Source: an uncultured Prevotellaceae bacterium
GTDB lineage: Bacteria; Bacteroidota; Bacteroidia; Bacteroidales; Bacteroidaceae
NCBI GenBank assembly: GCA_949299545.1
Contig: CASGAM010000023.1
Span: 1-64,000, forward strand
Direction: 5' to 3'
DNA: 64,000 bases
Shown: piece after piece, positions 56,424-64,000 of the stretch
How the letters are laid out: every line of letters begins with the position of its first letter
How positions within the stretch are numbered: the stretch's first letter is position 1
Notes under the pieces: generated by a model
What the model was told of the DNA's origin: nothing
The model's input: only the letters and a program-made list of their open reading frames with translations
The model's database searches: none
Made by a program: the position numbers and the translations under genes

Positions 56424-58448
56424 TCACGGATGCGATGTAATTGCAACATGGTCGAACTCCACCATGTTGGAATCATGGTCGTTCCCAAGACAAGTTATTA
56501 ATCCTACAATACAAGTTTCCGGCATTTGCACCTCTCTCGCAGCAATGTAAATCCAGTTTTCACCGTCACATGACTGATAAGTATAAAATACATTACCACA
56601 TCTTACAAGTTTAAACCATGCAGGCAACCATGTGTAAGTATTGCCGTTGATGAATACCATGTTCATTGCCTCTGCATCCCGCCAACCCATACGCGCAAAC
56701 CGTCCACCAAGATGTCCCAATGTTAATGAAACGGCTTCGGCATCTCTTTCTAATGAACTGCGAATCATGATTCCCGTTTCTTTTGATCTTCCAACAATTC
56801 CGTTAACACGGCATACCATACTGAAATTACCGGTTACTTTTTTAAATACCATCGGAATGTTGTCATTAACAGCCCCCATGTCACCTTGCGGATTGCAAAA
56901 AATGAAAGTGCAATCATTTACCTCAGAGAATTTGATGCCTCCCGTCCGAGCATGACCGATAATGAAAGATTGCCATTCTTCCGGAAGTTCACCAGCAACA
57001 ACAGGACGTGCTACCACAGCTTCGGTATATACACTTTTCCCTGTTTTATTGACAGCGGCAATACGATACAGATATGAACGCCCACCAACGACCGTCAAGT
57101 CAGTATAATTAGTAGAGGTCCGTTCGTAATATACGGCAATTTCCTTATAATTGTCTGACCCCTCTTCAGCACGTTGTATGCTATAACCATTTGCAAAGAA
57201 ACCATCTGAGGGTTGCCATTCCAGCATAACCTTACCAACTCCGGCGACAGCCTTCAGCCTACCCGGCACGGCAGGGACCGGAAGCGGCGGATAAGCCGAT
57301 GGAGCAAGGGTAAAAGTCAGTGTACCATAACCAAAATGATCTTTGCTGCCATGTTCCGGCCTCAACAATTCTGCCATGCGTTTGCAGTTAGGAGCAGGAA
57401 TACCTTTAAGCACCTCATAATGGTTATAAATCATCTCCCAAATGGGGCGGCCGCCCAGGTTACCAAGACCGTTTACTGAACCCCAATAGTTGTTAAGTCC
57501 CTGACTGTTGTCATAATACTTGTAAGGAACATCTTTCATCATGTTATGAGCAGCAACATATTCTGCACCGGCCAAAAGACGGTTATTGTCATAGGCAAAA
57601 AGGTCATCTCCCTGGTTCCAGGCCATTTGACAGATGGTGGCCATGAATCCGACGCCGAGCTGAGCATGTTCCTGGTCGCGTCCGCTTTCTTGCCATTGGC
57701 CGAGCATGCTTCCGTCGGGCATCTTGTGCAAATAAGGAACAGCATTTCGCAAGTTGCCGTTACCAAGCCCGTTTTTATAATAATAAATGCCTTCGTCATA
57801 TATTGCTCTGTTATCGCACAAGATACCGATGGCAACAAGAGCCATCATGTTGCAGGCATCCCAGTTGGTCCAGTAATAGTCCACGTTGGCGCCGTTATGA
57901 TAACGCAAGAAATCACGGCATACGGGATACCAATATTCTATCATCATGTTTTTAAAACGCTCAAAATCGTTTTTTTCCCACAAATCACAAATTCTGAGAA
58001 TCTCGGCAGCCATCGCAAATTCGGCAATAGGAATGGCATCAAGCCCTGATTCTTCCTTTTTCGTAGGAACCTGATTTACTACAGCCGACCATGCATTACA
58101 TATATTAATGGCACAACGCGCAAATGACTTATCTCCTGATATATACCAACGTATGGCATTCAGGTAGGCGGCATGTGCTTCTATGGATGCTTTTTGACGA
58201 CTGTTTCCGAGATTACTGAATGGCTTTGATATAAATGTATTTTGTGCAAGGGGATCTTTGATAAGTTCGTTCCAACCTTCTATCCACGGATGCTGCTGAG
58301 CGGCAACCATATCCTTCATTCGCTCCAAGTCAGCCATTGTATGTAGACTCCCGGGATGAATAAAATCTTTTGAAAATACCCCCCCAATGACAAACATAAC
58401 AAAATAAACTACGAAAAAGCCAAACTTGAAAAAGATATTTTTACTCAT
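56424..58448 (-). CDS. Alginate-lyase-family protein with FN3 domain
   Basis: A secreted protein of about 674 residues. After the signal peptide, an alpha/alpha-toroid alginate-lyase-like domain (about 30-370; FIHPGSLHTMADLERMKDMV, ENNYYW-type DYYWTNWDACNMMALVAIGIL, HAQLGVGFMATICQ) is followed by a fibronectin type III domain (about 400-490, LKAVAGVGKVMLEWQPSDGFF) and a C-terminal concanavalin-like domain (about 510-672). The substrate may be a uronic-acid-containing polysaccharide, but is not fixed by the sequence. I chose Met at 58448 (MSKNIFFK); the frame upstream contains the -7 box. Confidence 0.82.
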   Translation of the reverse strand: MSKNIFFKFGFFVVYFVMFVIGGVFSKDFIHPGSLHTMADLERMKDMVAAQQHPWIEGWNELIKDPLAQNTFISKPFSNLGNSRQKASIEAHAAYLNAIRWYISGDKSFARCAINICNAWSAVVNQVPTKKEESGLDAIPIAEFAMAAEILRICDLWEKNDFERFKNMMIEYWYPVCRDFLRYHNGANVDYYWTNWDACNMMALVAIGILCDNRAIYDEGIYYYKNGLGNGNLRNAVPYLHKMPDGSMLGQWQESGRDQEHAQLGVGFMATICQMAWNQGDDLFAYDNNRLLAGAEYVAAHNMMKDVPYKYYDNSQGLNNYWGSVNGLGNLGGRPIWEMIYNHYEVLKGIPAPNCKRMAELLRPEHGSKDHFGYGTLTFTLAPSAYPPLPVPAVPGRLKAVAGVGKVMLEWQPSDGFFANGYSIQRAEEGSDNYKEIAVYYERTSTNYTDLTVVGGRSYLYRIAAVNKTGKSVYTEAVVARPVVAGELPEEWQSFIIGHARTGGIKFSEVNDCTFIFCNPQGDMGAVNDNIPMVFKKVTGNFSMVCRVNGIVGRSKETGIMIRSSLERDAEAVSLTLGHLGGRFARMGWRDAEAMNMVFINGNTYTWLPAWFKLVRCGNVFYTYQSCDGENWIYIAAREVQMPETCIVGLITCLGNDHDSNMVEFDHVAITSHP

Positions 58449-58473
58449 AATATTGAAAAAAGGTATTTTATTG

Positions 58474-58481
58474 CAAATATA
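58474..58481 (-). promoter_or_regulatory. Promoter -7 box for the alginate-lyase-family gene
   Basis: The minus strand reads TATATTTG (plus caaatata), a match to TAnnTTTG, 25 bases upstream of the chosen start at 58448. It supports that start over the longer frame to 58532. Confidence 0.6.
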
Positions 58482-58655
58482 CAGATTGTTTTTGGCCCGA
58501 TATAGGATAAATAGAAACAAAATATGTGTCATTTCACACCTTTATCATAGAAAATAGAAACAACATGCTGTGACCAATATTCATTTTCCGAAAAAAGGTT
58601 CGTAATAGTGTAGTTTTTGGTTAAAATTGTCTTCGTGTATTTCTGCAAAAAGGCC

Positions 58656-58663
58656 TATTTTTG
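58656..58663 (+). promoter_or_regulatory. Promoter -7 box for the GH28-like gene
   Basis: TATTTTTG matches TAnnTTTG, 78 bases upstream of the GH28 start at 58742. The longer reading frame to 58661 begins inside it, so it supports the later start. With the opposing box at 58474-58481 it forms a divergent regulatory region between two enzyme genes. Confidence 0.6.
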
Positions 58664-58741
58664 CAAAAACGGAAATTGACTACACAAAAAAGTTTCAGTC
58701 TCACAACATTAGCTCAAGTAAATGATAAAATTATAGCTACA

Positions 58742-60136
58742 ATGAAATATAAGATTATAGCCACAATTCTTTTCGGTACTTTTTTTGTATCAATTGCCTT
58801 CGCACAACTACATGTTTATCCAGAAGCCGGACAATCGTTTCTGCCACACAACGATGATTACACGGTAAAAGTAAGGGAAAAAGGCGGAGAGTGGAAAGAC
58901 CTGTTTGAATACTGCGTACATGTAGATATGGACAGTATTCGAGCAGCCACTATGGTACAATTTGACATGTCTGGTGAAGTAGAGGTTATGGTGAAAAAAA
59001 ACAACGGATTCATTCAAAAAGTCGACATCCGCCCATATCATAAACAAATAAATCATACGATTGTAGACAATGTCGTCATGTTCACGCTCAATGAACCATG
59101 TTACCTGTCTGTTGAATTCAATGGTGACCGTCTGCGTAATTTACACTTGTTTGCTAACCCACCGGAAACAGAAACATATTCCGCTGCAAAAGAAGGTGTC
59201 ATGTATTTCGGTCCTGGTGTGCATAGACCTGGTGATCTTCCCAATAACCAAATACGCGTTCCAGATAACACAACAGTATACCTTGCCCCCGGCGCCGTAG
59301 TAAAAGCCAAACTGTTGGTCGACAAAGCAGAAAATGTAAAAATCATCGGACGAGGTATTATCGATCATGCCATACGAGGCATTGAAGTAACAGATTCTAA
59401 AAATGTCACCATTGATGGTATTACTGTCGTAAACCCCAACCACTACAGTATCTTCGGAGGCGGTGCACAAGGACTGACCATCCGCAACTTCAAGTCTTTC
59501 AGTTGCGAGGGCTGGAGCGATGGCATTGACCTGATGTGTTGCCGGAATGTAAATATCAACAATATTTTCATGAGAAACAGCGACGATTGCATTGCGCTTT
59601 ATAATCATCGCTGGAACTGGAAAGGCGGTTCGTCGGATATCACAGTTGAAAAAGCCGTGTTATGGGCGGACATAGCACATCCTGTCAACATGGGTGGACA
59701 CGGCGACTCTAAAGCTCCTATTGGTGAAGTTTTAGAAAATGTAGTGATACGCGACATTGACATACTTGAACACGATGAAGACGACAGAAATTACCAAGGT
59801 TGTCTATCAATAGATTGTGGTGACCAAAACATCGTGAGAAATATCCTTTTTGAAGACATAAGAATTGACAATTTTCAGGAGGGGCGTTTGTTCAACATAC
59901 GGGTTGTTTATAACAAAAAATATAACCTGAAGCCTGGTGGTAAAGTGGAAAAAGTCATGTTCCGGAATATCACCTACAATGGTGTCGGTGCCAACCGGTC
60001 TATCATTATGGGGTATGACCAGACACATCCTGTTTGCAACGTCAAATTTGAGAATGTCACCCTGAATGGTAAACGTATGAAAAACACCGATGATTTTATA
60101 CTAAACGAATATGTGACGGATATTGAAGTAAAATAA
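58742..60136 (+). CDS. GH28-like polygalacturonase-family protein, divergent
   Basis: A secreted protein of about 464 residues with a signal peptide ending in AFAQ and a right-handed parallel beta-helix (about 150-440). Of the four GH28 motifs, the first appears as WSDGID (about residue 259, in place of NTDGID), the second as SDDCIAL (about 280) and the third as GGHGDS (about 320), so the three acidic residues and the His remain. The usual RIK is not found (LFNIRV instead). It may cleave a pectin-type or another uronic-acid polymer, with changed substrate binding. It is divergent from the alginate-lyase-family gene. Confidence 0.82.
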   Translation: MKYKIIATILFGTFFVSIAFAQLHVYPEAGQSFLPHNDDYTVKVREKGGEWKDLFEYCVHVDMDSIRAATMVQFDMSGEVEVMVKKNNGFIQKVDIRPYHKQINHTIVDNVVMFTLNEPCYLSVEFNGDRLRNLHLFANPPETETYSAAKEGVMYFGPGVHRPGDLPNNQIRVPDNTTVYLAPGAVVKAKLLVDKAENVKIIGRGIIDHAIRGIEVTDSKNVTIDGITVVNPNHYSIFGGGAQGLTIRNFKSFSCEGWSDGIDLMCCRNVNINNIFMRNSDDCIALYNHRWNWKGGSSDITVEKAVLWADIAHPVNMGGHGDSKAPIGEVLENVVIRDIDILEHDEDDRNYQGCLSIDCGDQNIVRNILFEDIRIDNFQEGRLFNIRVVYNKKYNLKPGGKVEKVMFRNITYNGVGANRSIIMGYDQTHPVCNVKFENVTLNGKRMKNTDDFILNEYVTDIEVK

Positions 60137-60233
60137 CAAAATAATCTTCCGAAAGAAAGTGAAACAATATAAATTGTGAAGTTAGGTTAGTAGATTAGTT
60201 TGATAGGTATCAGTCTTAAGGAAGATTTCAGGA

Positions 60234-60264
60234 GAAGGGGGTGTCCGGGATGGATGCCCCCTTC
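60234..60264 (+). terminator. GC-rich hairpin after the GH28-like gene
   Basis: Arms gaaggggg (60234-60241) and cccccttc (60257-60264) form a perfect 8-base stem, about 100 bases after the GH28 stop. It lacks a T-run, so it is a weak candidate for a terminator or a structured RNA part. Confidence 0.4.
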
Positions 60265-60290
60265 AACATATAGTTTCACTGAAAAAGGGT

Positions 60291-60350
60291 TCAATCCTTC
60301 AAGATACTTTAAACATCCAGATTTCCAAATCACTAACGGTGAAGGACTTT
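60291..60350 (+). repeat. Dispersed intergenic repeat, copy 2
   Basis: Runs from tcaatccttc to ggtgaaggacttt. It matches the ends of copies 1 and 3 (atccttca at one side, ggtgaaggact at the other) with similar spacing of about 40 bases, but the middle is not alike. Confidence 0.45.
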
Positions 60351-60541
60351 ATACCCATACCATTTATCTTGCTTTCACTCCCGATAGTATAAATTGCTCC
60401 TTTCGCAGACCAGAACAGATCGCGAAGTTTGCCCCTTAACCTTCCGATTGGACTCACAGATCAGCCATTTACATGGCATATAGCAAATCAGAAACTTATC
60501 TCAATAAAACCCGTACAAGTCAGAATTATCATCCGACCATA

Positions 60542-60572
60542 CGAGCTGTCGTGCCTGCAAGGCGACAGGTCG
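60542..60572. repeat. Hairpin with the gacaggtc core
   Basis: Arms cgagctgtcg (60542-60551) and cgacaggtcg (60563-60572) pair with one mismatch. The right arm, with its preceding g, matches gcgacaggtcgc of the perfect hairpin at 27694-27744. Confidence 0.5.
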
Positions 60573-60737
60573 CTTTATAAAAGCAAAAGGTCGTAAATCC
60601 TACCGTAAACCTTACTTTCTTCATAAAAGCGCGAAGTTCGGAAGAGCTTAAAATATCTTAATTATTTATCTCTGCAAATGAAAGCAGATTGAAGGTTTCA
60701 AAAACAAAGCGGTTCATCTGTAAATCGCTGTATATAT

Positions 60738-60777
60738 TATTAATAGCCATCAAGGTGAAGGATTGAAGCCTTTTTCT
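60738..60777 (+). repeat. Dispersed intergenic repeat, copy 4 (partial)
   Basis: The sequence attaatagccatcaagg, then tgaaggattgaagcc, is like copy 3 in the same orientation (attaatagcaacaatgaagg, then gtgaaggattt). Only one end of the unit is clear. Confidence 0.45.
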
Positions 60778-60884
60778 GGAAATTATATGTATAGGGAAGA
60801 GTATAGGAAAATTACCAATACGCCTATGTAATATATTTTCAATATGCACACCTTTATAATACAATTAAAGATTATAAGATAAAA

Positions 60885-60914
60885 AGAAAGCCGGCAGATA
60901 AAGCGCCGACTTCT
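60885..60914 (-). terminator. Terminator of the DUF4878-like gene
   Basis: Arms aaagccggc (60887-60895) and gccgacttct (60904-60913) pair with a G-T pair. On the minus strand the hairpin is followed by TTTCTTTTTATC. It lies about 65 bases after the stop at 60978. Confidence 0.65.
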
Positions 60915-60977
60915 TTAACAGTTCCCGCGAATAAAAATTCGCAAATGAATATTTGAAAGGATTGGATCTGTAGGCAT

Positions 60978-61379
60978 CTATTTGCCCATATCCATCATCC
61001 ATTTCCCATCTACTTTAATCATTTTCCCTTCACTTTCTTCCTCTGAGCCATCACCGTAGATTTGTTTATACTTGATAACTGCCGTATTTCCATCTTCAGC
61101 TATTTCCTCAGAAAGGATCTCAATATCTTTGAGTCCGCCTTTCTGCTCAACCATCTTCTCACCCTTTTCTTTCATCATGGCAGTAAGCCCTTCTTTAGTT
61201 TCTTTCATTTCATCCGGCGTAACCTTAGAAAGATTGATACCATCTACAAATTTCTCATAATCTCCTTTCTGGAAAGCAGTTATGTAACTTTTAAACGTGC
61301 CCGACGGGCTGTTGTCAGAACATGCAGCCATGATAAACATAGCTACCAACATCATACTAAAATAAGCTAACTTTTTCAT
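60978..61379 (-). CDS. DUF4878-type small lipoprotein
   Basis: A 133-residue lipoprotein with signal peptide ending in MAAC (about Cys20), then a compact domain of the NTF2-like/DUF4878 type: GTFKSYITAFQKGDYEKFVDGI, a Lys/Glu-rich helix, and beta strands ending in KMIKVDGKWMMDMGK. Proteins of this type are common in the Bacteroides envelope; a ligand is not known. It lies alone between the repeat gap and the next lipoprotein gene. Confidence 0.82.
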   Translation of the reverse strand: MKKLAYFSMMLVAMFIMAACSDNSPSGTFKSYITAFQKGDYEKFVDGINLSKVTPDEMKETKEGLTAMMKEKGEKMVEQKGGLKDIEILSEEIAEDGNTAVIKYKQIYGDGSEEESEGKMIKVDGKWMMDMGK

Positions 61380-61433
61380 TTTAGTGTGTTTTTAATGGTT
61401 AATAAATAAAAGTTATATCATCACTTCTCATTC

Positions 61434-62051
61434 TCAAGGAAAACAGAATATTATTTTCAAATGACAATTCTCCGCCAAATCAGTCGGAAGAAGATAGGTT
61501 CCGCCCACTGCCGGCAAGTTTATTTTACTCATCCTACCTTCAGAGAGATCAATCCCCTCCTTCTTGTAGACATGATTAACCAGTTCCGTACAATACATCT
61601 CCGTCGTATCATCAAGGTTATATTTATGGTCGAACAAAGTCCCACGCCTGACATATTCTTCAGCTGACGCCGCTGCCCTCGCAGCTGCCTCCGGCCGCCC
61701 TTCATATCGTACGACCATGCCTCTTACTGCCCTGTCGGATGCAAAGAAACGGGTAACAGGTTCCTTCTTTACGCGGTCAGGATCCCCATCAAAGTCCGGT
61801 TCGTCAGGCACCGCATGAATGACATACCATTCCGTCCCTTCCCTTCTCAGTATACCGGTATGAGAGTAAACACCATCCCCGTCAGCATGCAAGACGATCC
61901 GACTCATGATACCCATTCCACGCCTGAAAACGATATCTCCATCATTAAACAACTCTGTCGGCAATGCGGGTGCATCCGGATCATTTCCCTTCTTACACGA
62001 CCAACTCGCAAAAACAACAAGCGCTGTCAAAATATAAACCGGGACTTTCAT
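61434..62051 (-). CDS. YiiX/NlpC-P60-like cysteine hydrolase lipoprotein
   Basis: A protein of about 205 residues with a lipoprotein signal peptide (VFASWSC). LFNDGDIVFRRGMG, the His in YSHTGIL and the Cys in MYCTELVNHVYKKEG are arranged as in the YiiX/YebB branch of NlpC/P60 hydrolases, often with murein or amide substrates. I chose the Met at 62051 (MKVPVYILT) since the longer start at 62120 adds no signal-like sequence. A -7 box lies at 62134-62141. Confidence 0.82.
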   Translation of the reverse strand: MKVPVYILTALVVFASWSCKKGNDPDAPALPTELFNDGDIVFRRGMGIMSRIVLHADGDGVYSHTGILRREGTEWYVIHAVPDEPDFDGDPDRVKKEPVTRFFASDRAVRGMVVRYEGRPEAAARAAASAEEYVRRGTLFDHKYNLDDTTEMYCTELVNHVYKKEGIDLSEGRMSKINLPAVGGTYLLPTDLAENCHLKIIFCFP

Positions 62052-62133
62052 TTCTTCTGAAAATAGTGCAAACCGAATGTTAATCTGCTCTTCTGTCCCC
62101 AGCTTGGCATCGGAACACAAGCACTCCTCTTCG

Positions 62134-62141
62134 CAAAGGTA
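62134..62141 (-). promoter_or_regulatory. Promoter -7 box for the YiiX-like lipoprotein gene
   Basis: The minus strand reads TACCTTTG (plus caaaggta), a match to TAnnTTTG, 82 bases upstream of the chosen start at 62051. Confidence 0.5.
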
Positions 62142-62246
62142 ATAAATTCATTGTTCCTTACAAGAGAAACGTTGAAAAAATGGCAATTTTTGTGAATAAT
62201 CATTTTTTTCGCCCGGCCGGACATATTCTTCAGCCTCCAGATGTCC

Positions 62247-64000
62247 TTATTCTTCTACAAGAACACCTTTTGTAGTCGGCGGTATATTTTTAATACTGCC
62301 GTCAGAATTGTAATACATAGGCTCGGCAATAATTGACCTGCTATAGCTGCCACCCTCAGGCAAACCACCATTATGCGAGAAGAATATCCACCGGTCTTTA
62401 AAACGTACGATGGCCGGGTGAGTCGTATTAGAATTACCGGCAATCTCGCTGATAACTCCCATAGGACGATATGGACCACCGATACTGTCGGCCATGGCAT
62501 AAGCTATCTTTTCAGGCCATTCTGAAGCATACGTCAAATAATACTTGCCATTGTATTTGTGAACCCACGGCGCTTCAGTAAACGGATGGCGCTCATCAAT
62601 CTCTATGTGATGCACCGGGCCGTCGATTTCTATCATGTTATCTTTAAGTTTAGCATAATAGCAATGCCGGTTACCCCAAAAGAGGTAAGCCTGGCCATCG
62701 TCATCAATGAACACAGACGGATCTATACACGCCCAACTATGGTCGGAAACATAACAGTCCTCATTCGTAAGCAACGGTTTGCCGATGGCATCTTTGTAAG
62801 GGCCGGTGATTTTATCGGAAACAGCCACACCAATGCCGCACCAGTTTGTGCTGATGTACCAATAAAATTTACCATTACGTTCAATGGCCTGACCGGCATA
62901 GGCTTGTTTACTCTCCGCCCAAGTGAAATCTTCGATACGTAACGGAGACGGATACTCAGTCCAATGCCGCATGTCTGTAGTGGAATATAGCAACCAATCT
63001 TTCATGACATAATTGCTTTGGTTGCCCTGATAGTCATGCCCGGCAAACAGCCATAATGTATCCCCCTTAACCAATACAGCCGGGTCAGCCGTATGTTTGT
63101 CACGTATAATGGGATTGCCGATATTTTCAAACTGGCGAGTCAACACATAGCCCCAACGTTGCTGCAAACGCTCCAGTTCCTCGGCCGTAACGGAACAAAC
63201 CGTACCATGACGGGGAAAGAAATTTTTCCTGAAAGACTGTGGTTTCTCTGAGAAATGGACTAAATCCTTGGATGTCTGGTACTCGTATCGCCCGCTGCTA
63301 TACAAATCGTACATTAACACAAACTCTTCGCAGTCATTGAGTTTGAAGACTCCACTACCCTCCACACCTGTATTTGTATCAGCGTAAGCATCAATATATT
63401 TAAAATCTTCTTTCCATTTTCCATGAAGCGACTTCGATGTAGCCTGCTGAATGCCGTTCTGAATTTCCTTTCCATTTTTATCTTTGGTGTTTCCTTTATA
63501 AAACAAATGGTACTTCCCGTTATGTTCTATAATATCATTATCAATACTCCCATATTTAGCATTAAACAACACTTTCGGCTCGCTTTCAAAGTCGGTGAAA
63601 TCCTTGTTAGCATAAGCATAATAGGTAATGAGGCTTTTACGACCGTCGCCGGTACGCTGTAACGTAAAGTAAATCATATACTTCCCGGCCTTCTTATCGT
63701 AAATGGTCTGCGGCGCCCATACCCAGTAAGCATCACCGAAATTTTCTGCATACTGCTTGGAAAGGTTTATTTTTGAATGCTGCCAATGTATAAGATCGTC
63801 TGAACGGAGAAGAACAATACCGGGATTCTCATTCCATCCATTCTTAGCCACTTTCATATCGGTTGCCACGATGTAAAAGCGTCCGTCTTCACCACGCAAG
63901 ATATGAGGATCTCGTATGCCACCGCTCTCGCTGATAGTGTCGCTGGCAATAATCGGACGGTTATTGTTAAGCGCATACCAGTTTTGAGCATCCTCGCTCA
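62247..64000 (-). CDS. Double GH43-family glycosidase, partial at the right edge
   Basis: The frame is open from the stop at 62247 through the right edge, with 584 codons visible; the true start lies outside. Two five-blade propeller domains of the GH43 type are fused. The first has GGIRDPHILRGEDG (catalytic base Asp), NDIIEHNGKYHLFY and the acid Glu in VEGSGVFKL. The second (from about 63100 downward) has HTADPAVLVKGDTLWLF, ACIDPSVFIDDDGQAYLFWG and EAPWVHKYNGKYYLTY. Activities on arabinose- or xylose-type side chains are typical. Met-like TTG at 63899 is not a start, since coding continues upstream. Confidence 0.88.
   Translation of the reverse strand, partial: SEDAQNWYALNNNRPIIASDTISESGGIRDPHILRGEDGRFYIVATDMKVAKNGWNENPGIVLLRSDDLIHWQHSKINLSKQYAENFGDAYWVWAPQTIYDKKAGKYMIYFTLQRTGDGRKSLITYYAYANKDFTDFESEPKVLFNAKYGSIDNDIIEHNGKYHLFYKGNTKDKNGKEIQNGIQQATSKSLHGKWKEDFKYIDAYADTNTGVEGSGVFKLNDCEEFVLMYDLYSSGRYEYQTSKDLVHFSEKPQSFRKNFFPRHGTVCSVTAEELERLQQRWGYVLTRQFENIGNPIIRDKHTADPAVLVKGDTLWLFAGHDYQGNQSNYVMKDWLLYSTTDMRHWTEYPSPLRIEDFTWAESKQAYAGQAIERNGKFYWYISTNWCGIGVAVSDKITGPYKDAIGKPLLTNEDCYVSDHSWACIDPSVFIDDDGQAYLFWGNRHCYYAKLKDNMIEIDGPVHHIEIDERHPFTEAPWVHKYNGKYYLTYASEWPEKIAYAMADSIGGPYRPMGVISEIAGNSNTTHPAIVRFKDRWIFFSHNGGLPEGGSYSRSIIAEPMYYNSDGSIKNIPPTTKGVLVEE

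Larger units (their letters stand above)
60137..60977. other. Second repeat-rich gap
   Basis: About 840 bases without a convincing gene. It has a hairpin at 60234-60264, two members of the dispersed repeat (60291-60350, 60738-60777), a hairpin with gacaggtc core (60542-60572) and, near 60900, a terminator for the gene at 60978. A frame at 60200-60439 crosses a repeat and has no recognisable protein features. Confidence 0.7.

Noticed and set aside
60200..60439. A 79-codon frame in the second gap
   Set aside because: It starts between a promoter-less region and a hairpin, includes repeat copy 2, and has no recognisable features.

Overview
The window looks like chromosome from a gut-type member of the Bacteroidales (Bacteroidetes). 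The supporting evidence is: many promoters of the TAnnTTTG (-7) type; several lipoproteins with a Cys followed by acidic residues; a hybrid two-component system next to carbohydrate-active enzymes; a BamA/OmpH/UppS/MurI gene block; and a V-type ATPase operon with a DUF2764 subunit. I cannot fix the genus from the sequence alone.

Layout. 1-140: two tRNAs (Leu, cut by the window edge, and Gly) on the minus strand. 205-5433 (minus): a housekeeping block of a small metal-binding-like lipoprotein, argH, an SRPBCC protein, pyrE, comF, recX and prmC. 5484-14750 (plus): ribD, then an envelope block of two surface/outer-membrane proteins, uppS, bamA, three OmpH/Skp-like chaperones and murI. 14764-18911 (minus): an FtsX-type permease, rbfA, an O-methyltransferase, pyk and aroQ, divergent from xerD. 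18968-27355 (plus): xerD, an abundant-looking OmpA/TPR lipoprotein, a thioredoxin-fold lipoprotein without the redox cysteines, yifB, metG, and a small membrane protein paired with a membrane-anchored thioredoxin. 27356-28112: a gene-free stretch rich in hairpins and dispersed repeats, with the relic of a C-terminal tail.

28113-34404 (minus) holds a small peptide gene, a duplicated carbohydrate-binding-type protein and a multidomain GH29 alpha-L-fucosidase. 34676-42132 (minus) is a complete-looking V-type ATPase operon (E, DUF2764, A, B, D, I, K). It lacks recognisable F, G and C subunits, and its K subunit carries residues of the Na+-binding type. 42343-52255 (plus) is a surface-polysaccharide locus: a Wzx-type flippase, six transferase-like proteins, a WbsX-type protein and a hexapeptide acetyltransferase, but no visible polymerase. 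52282-64000 is a polysaccharide-degradation locus: a hybrid two-component sensor/regulator, an alginate-lyase-family protein, a divergent GH28-like protein, two small lipoproteins and a double GH43 protein that runs off the right edge. No SusC/SusD pair is visible in the window.

The most interesting items are: the small peptide translationally coupled to the carbohydrate-binding protein, with a pseudogene-like copy of the neighbouring sorting tail downstream; a dispersed repeat family plus a perfect 21-bp hairpin in the two large intergenic gaps; the reduced, Na+-type V-ATPase; an inverted repeat enclosing the start codon of the first lipoprotein; a thioredoxin-fold protein without CxxC; and unrecognised proteins in the polysaccharide locus. 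I saw no CRISPR array, prophage or insertion sequence.
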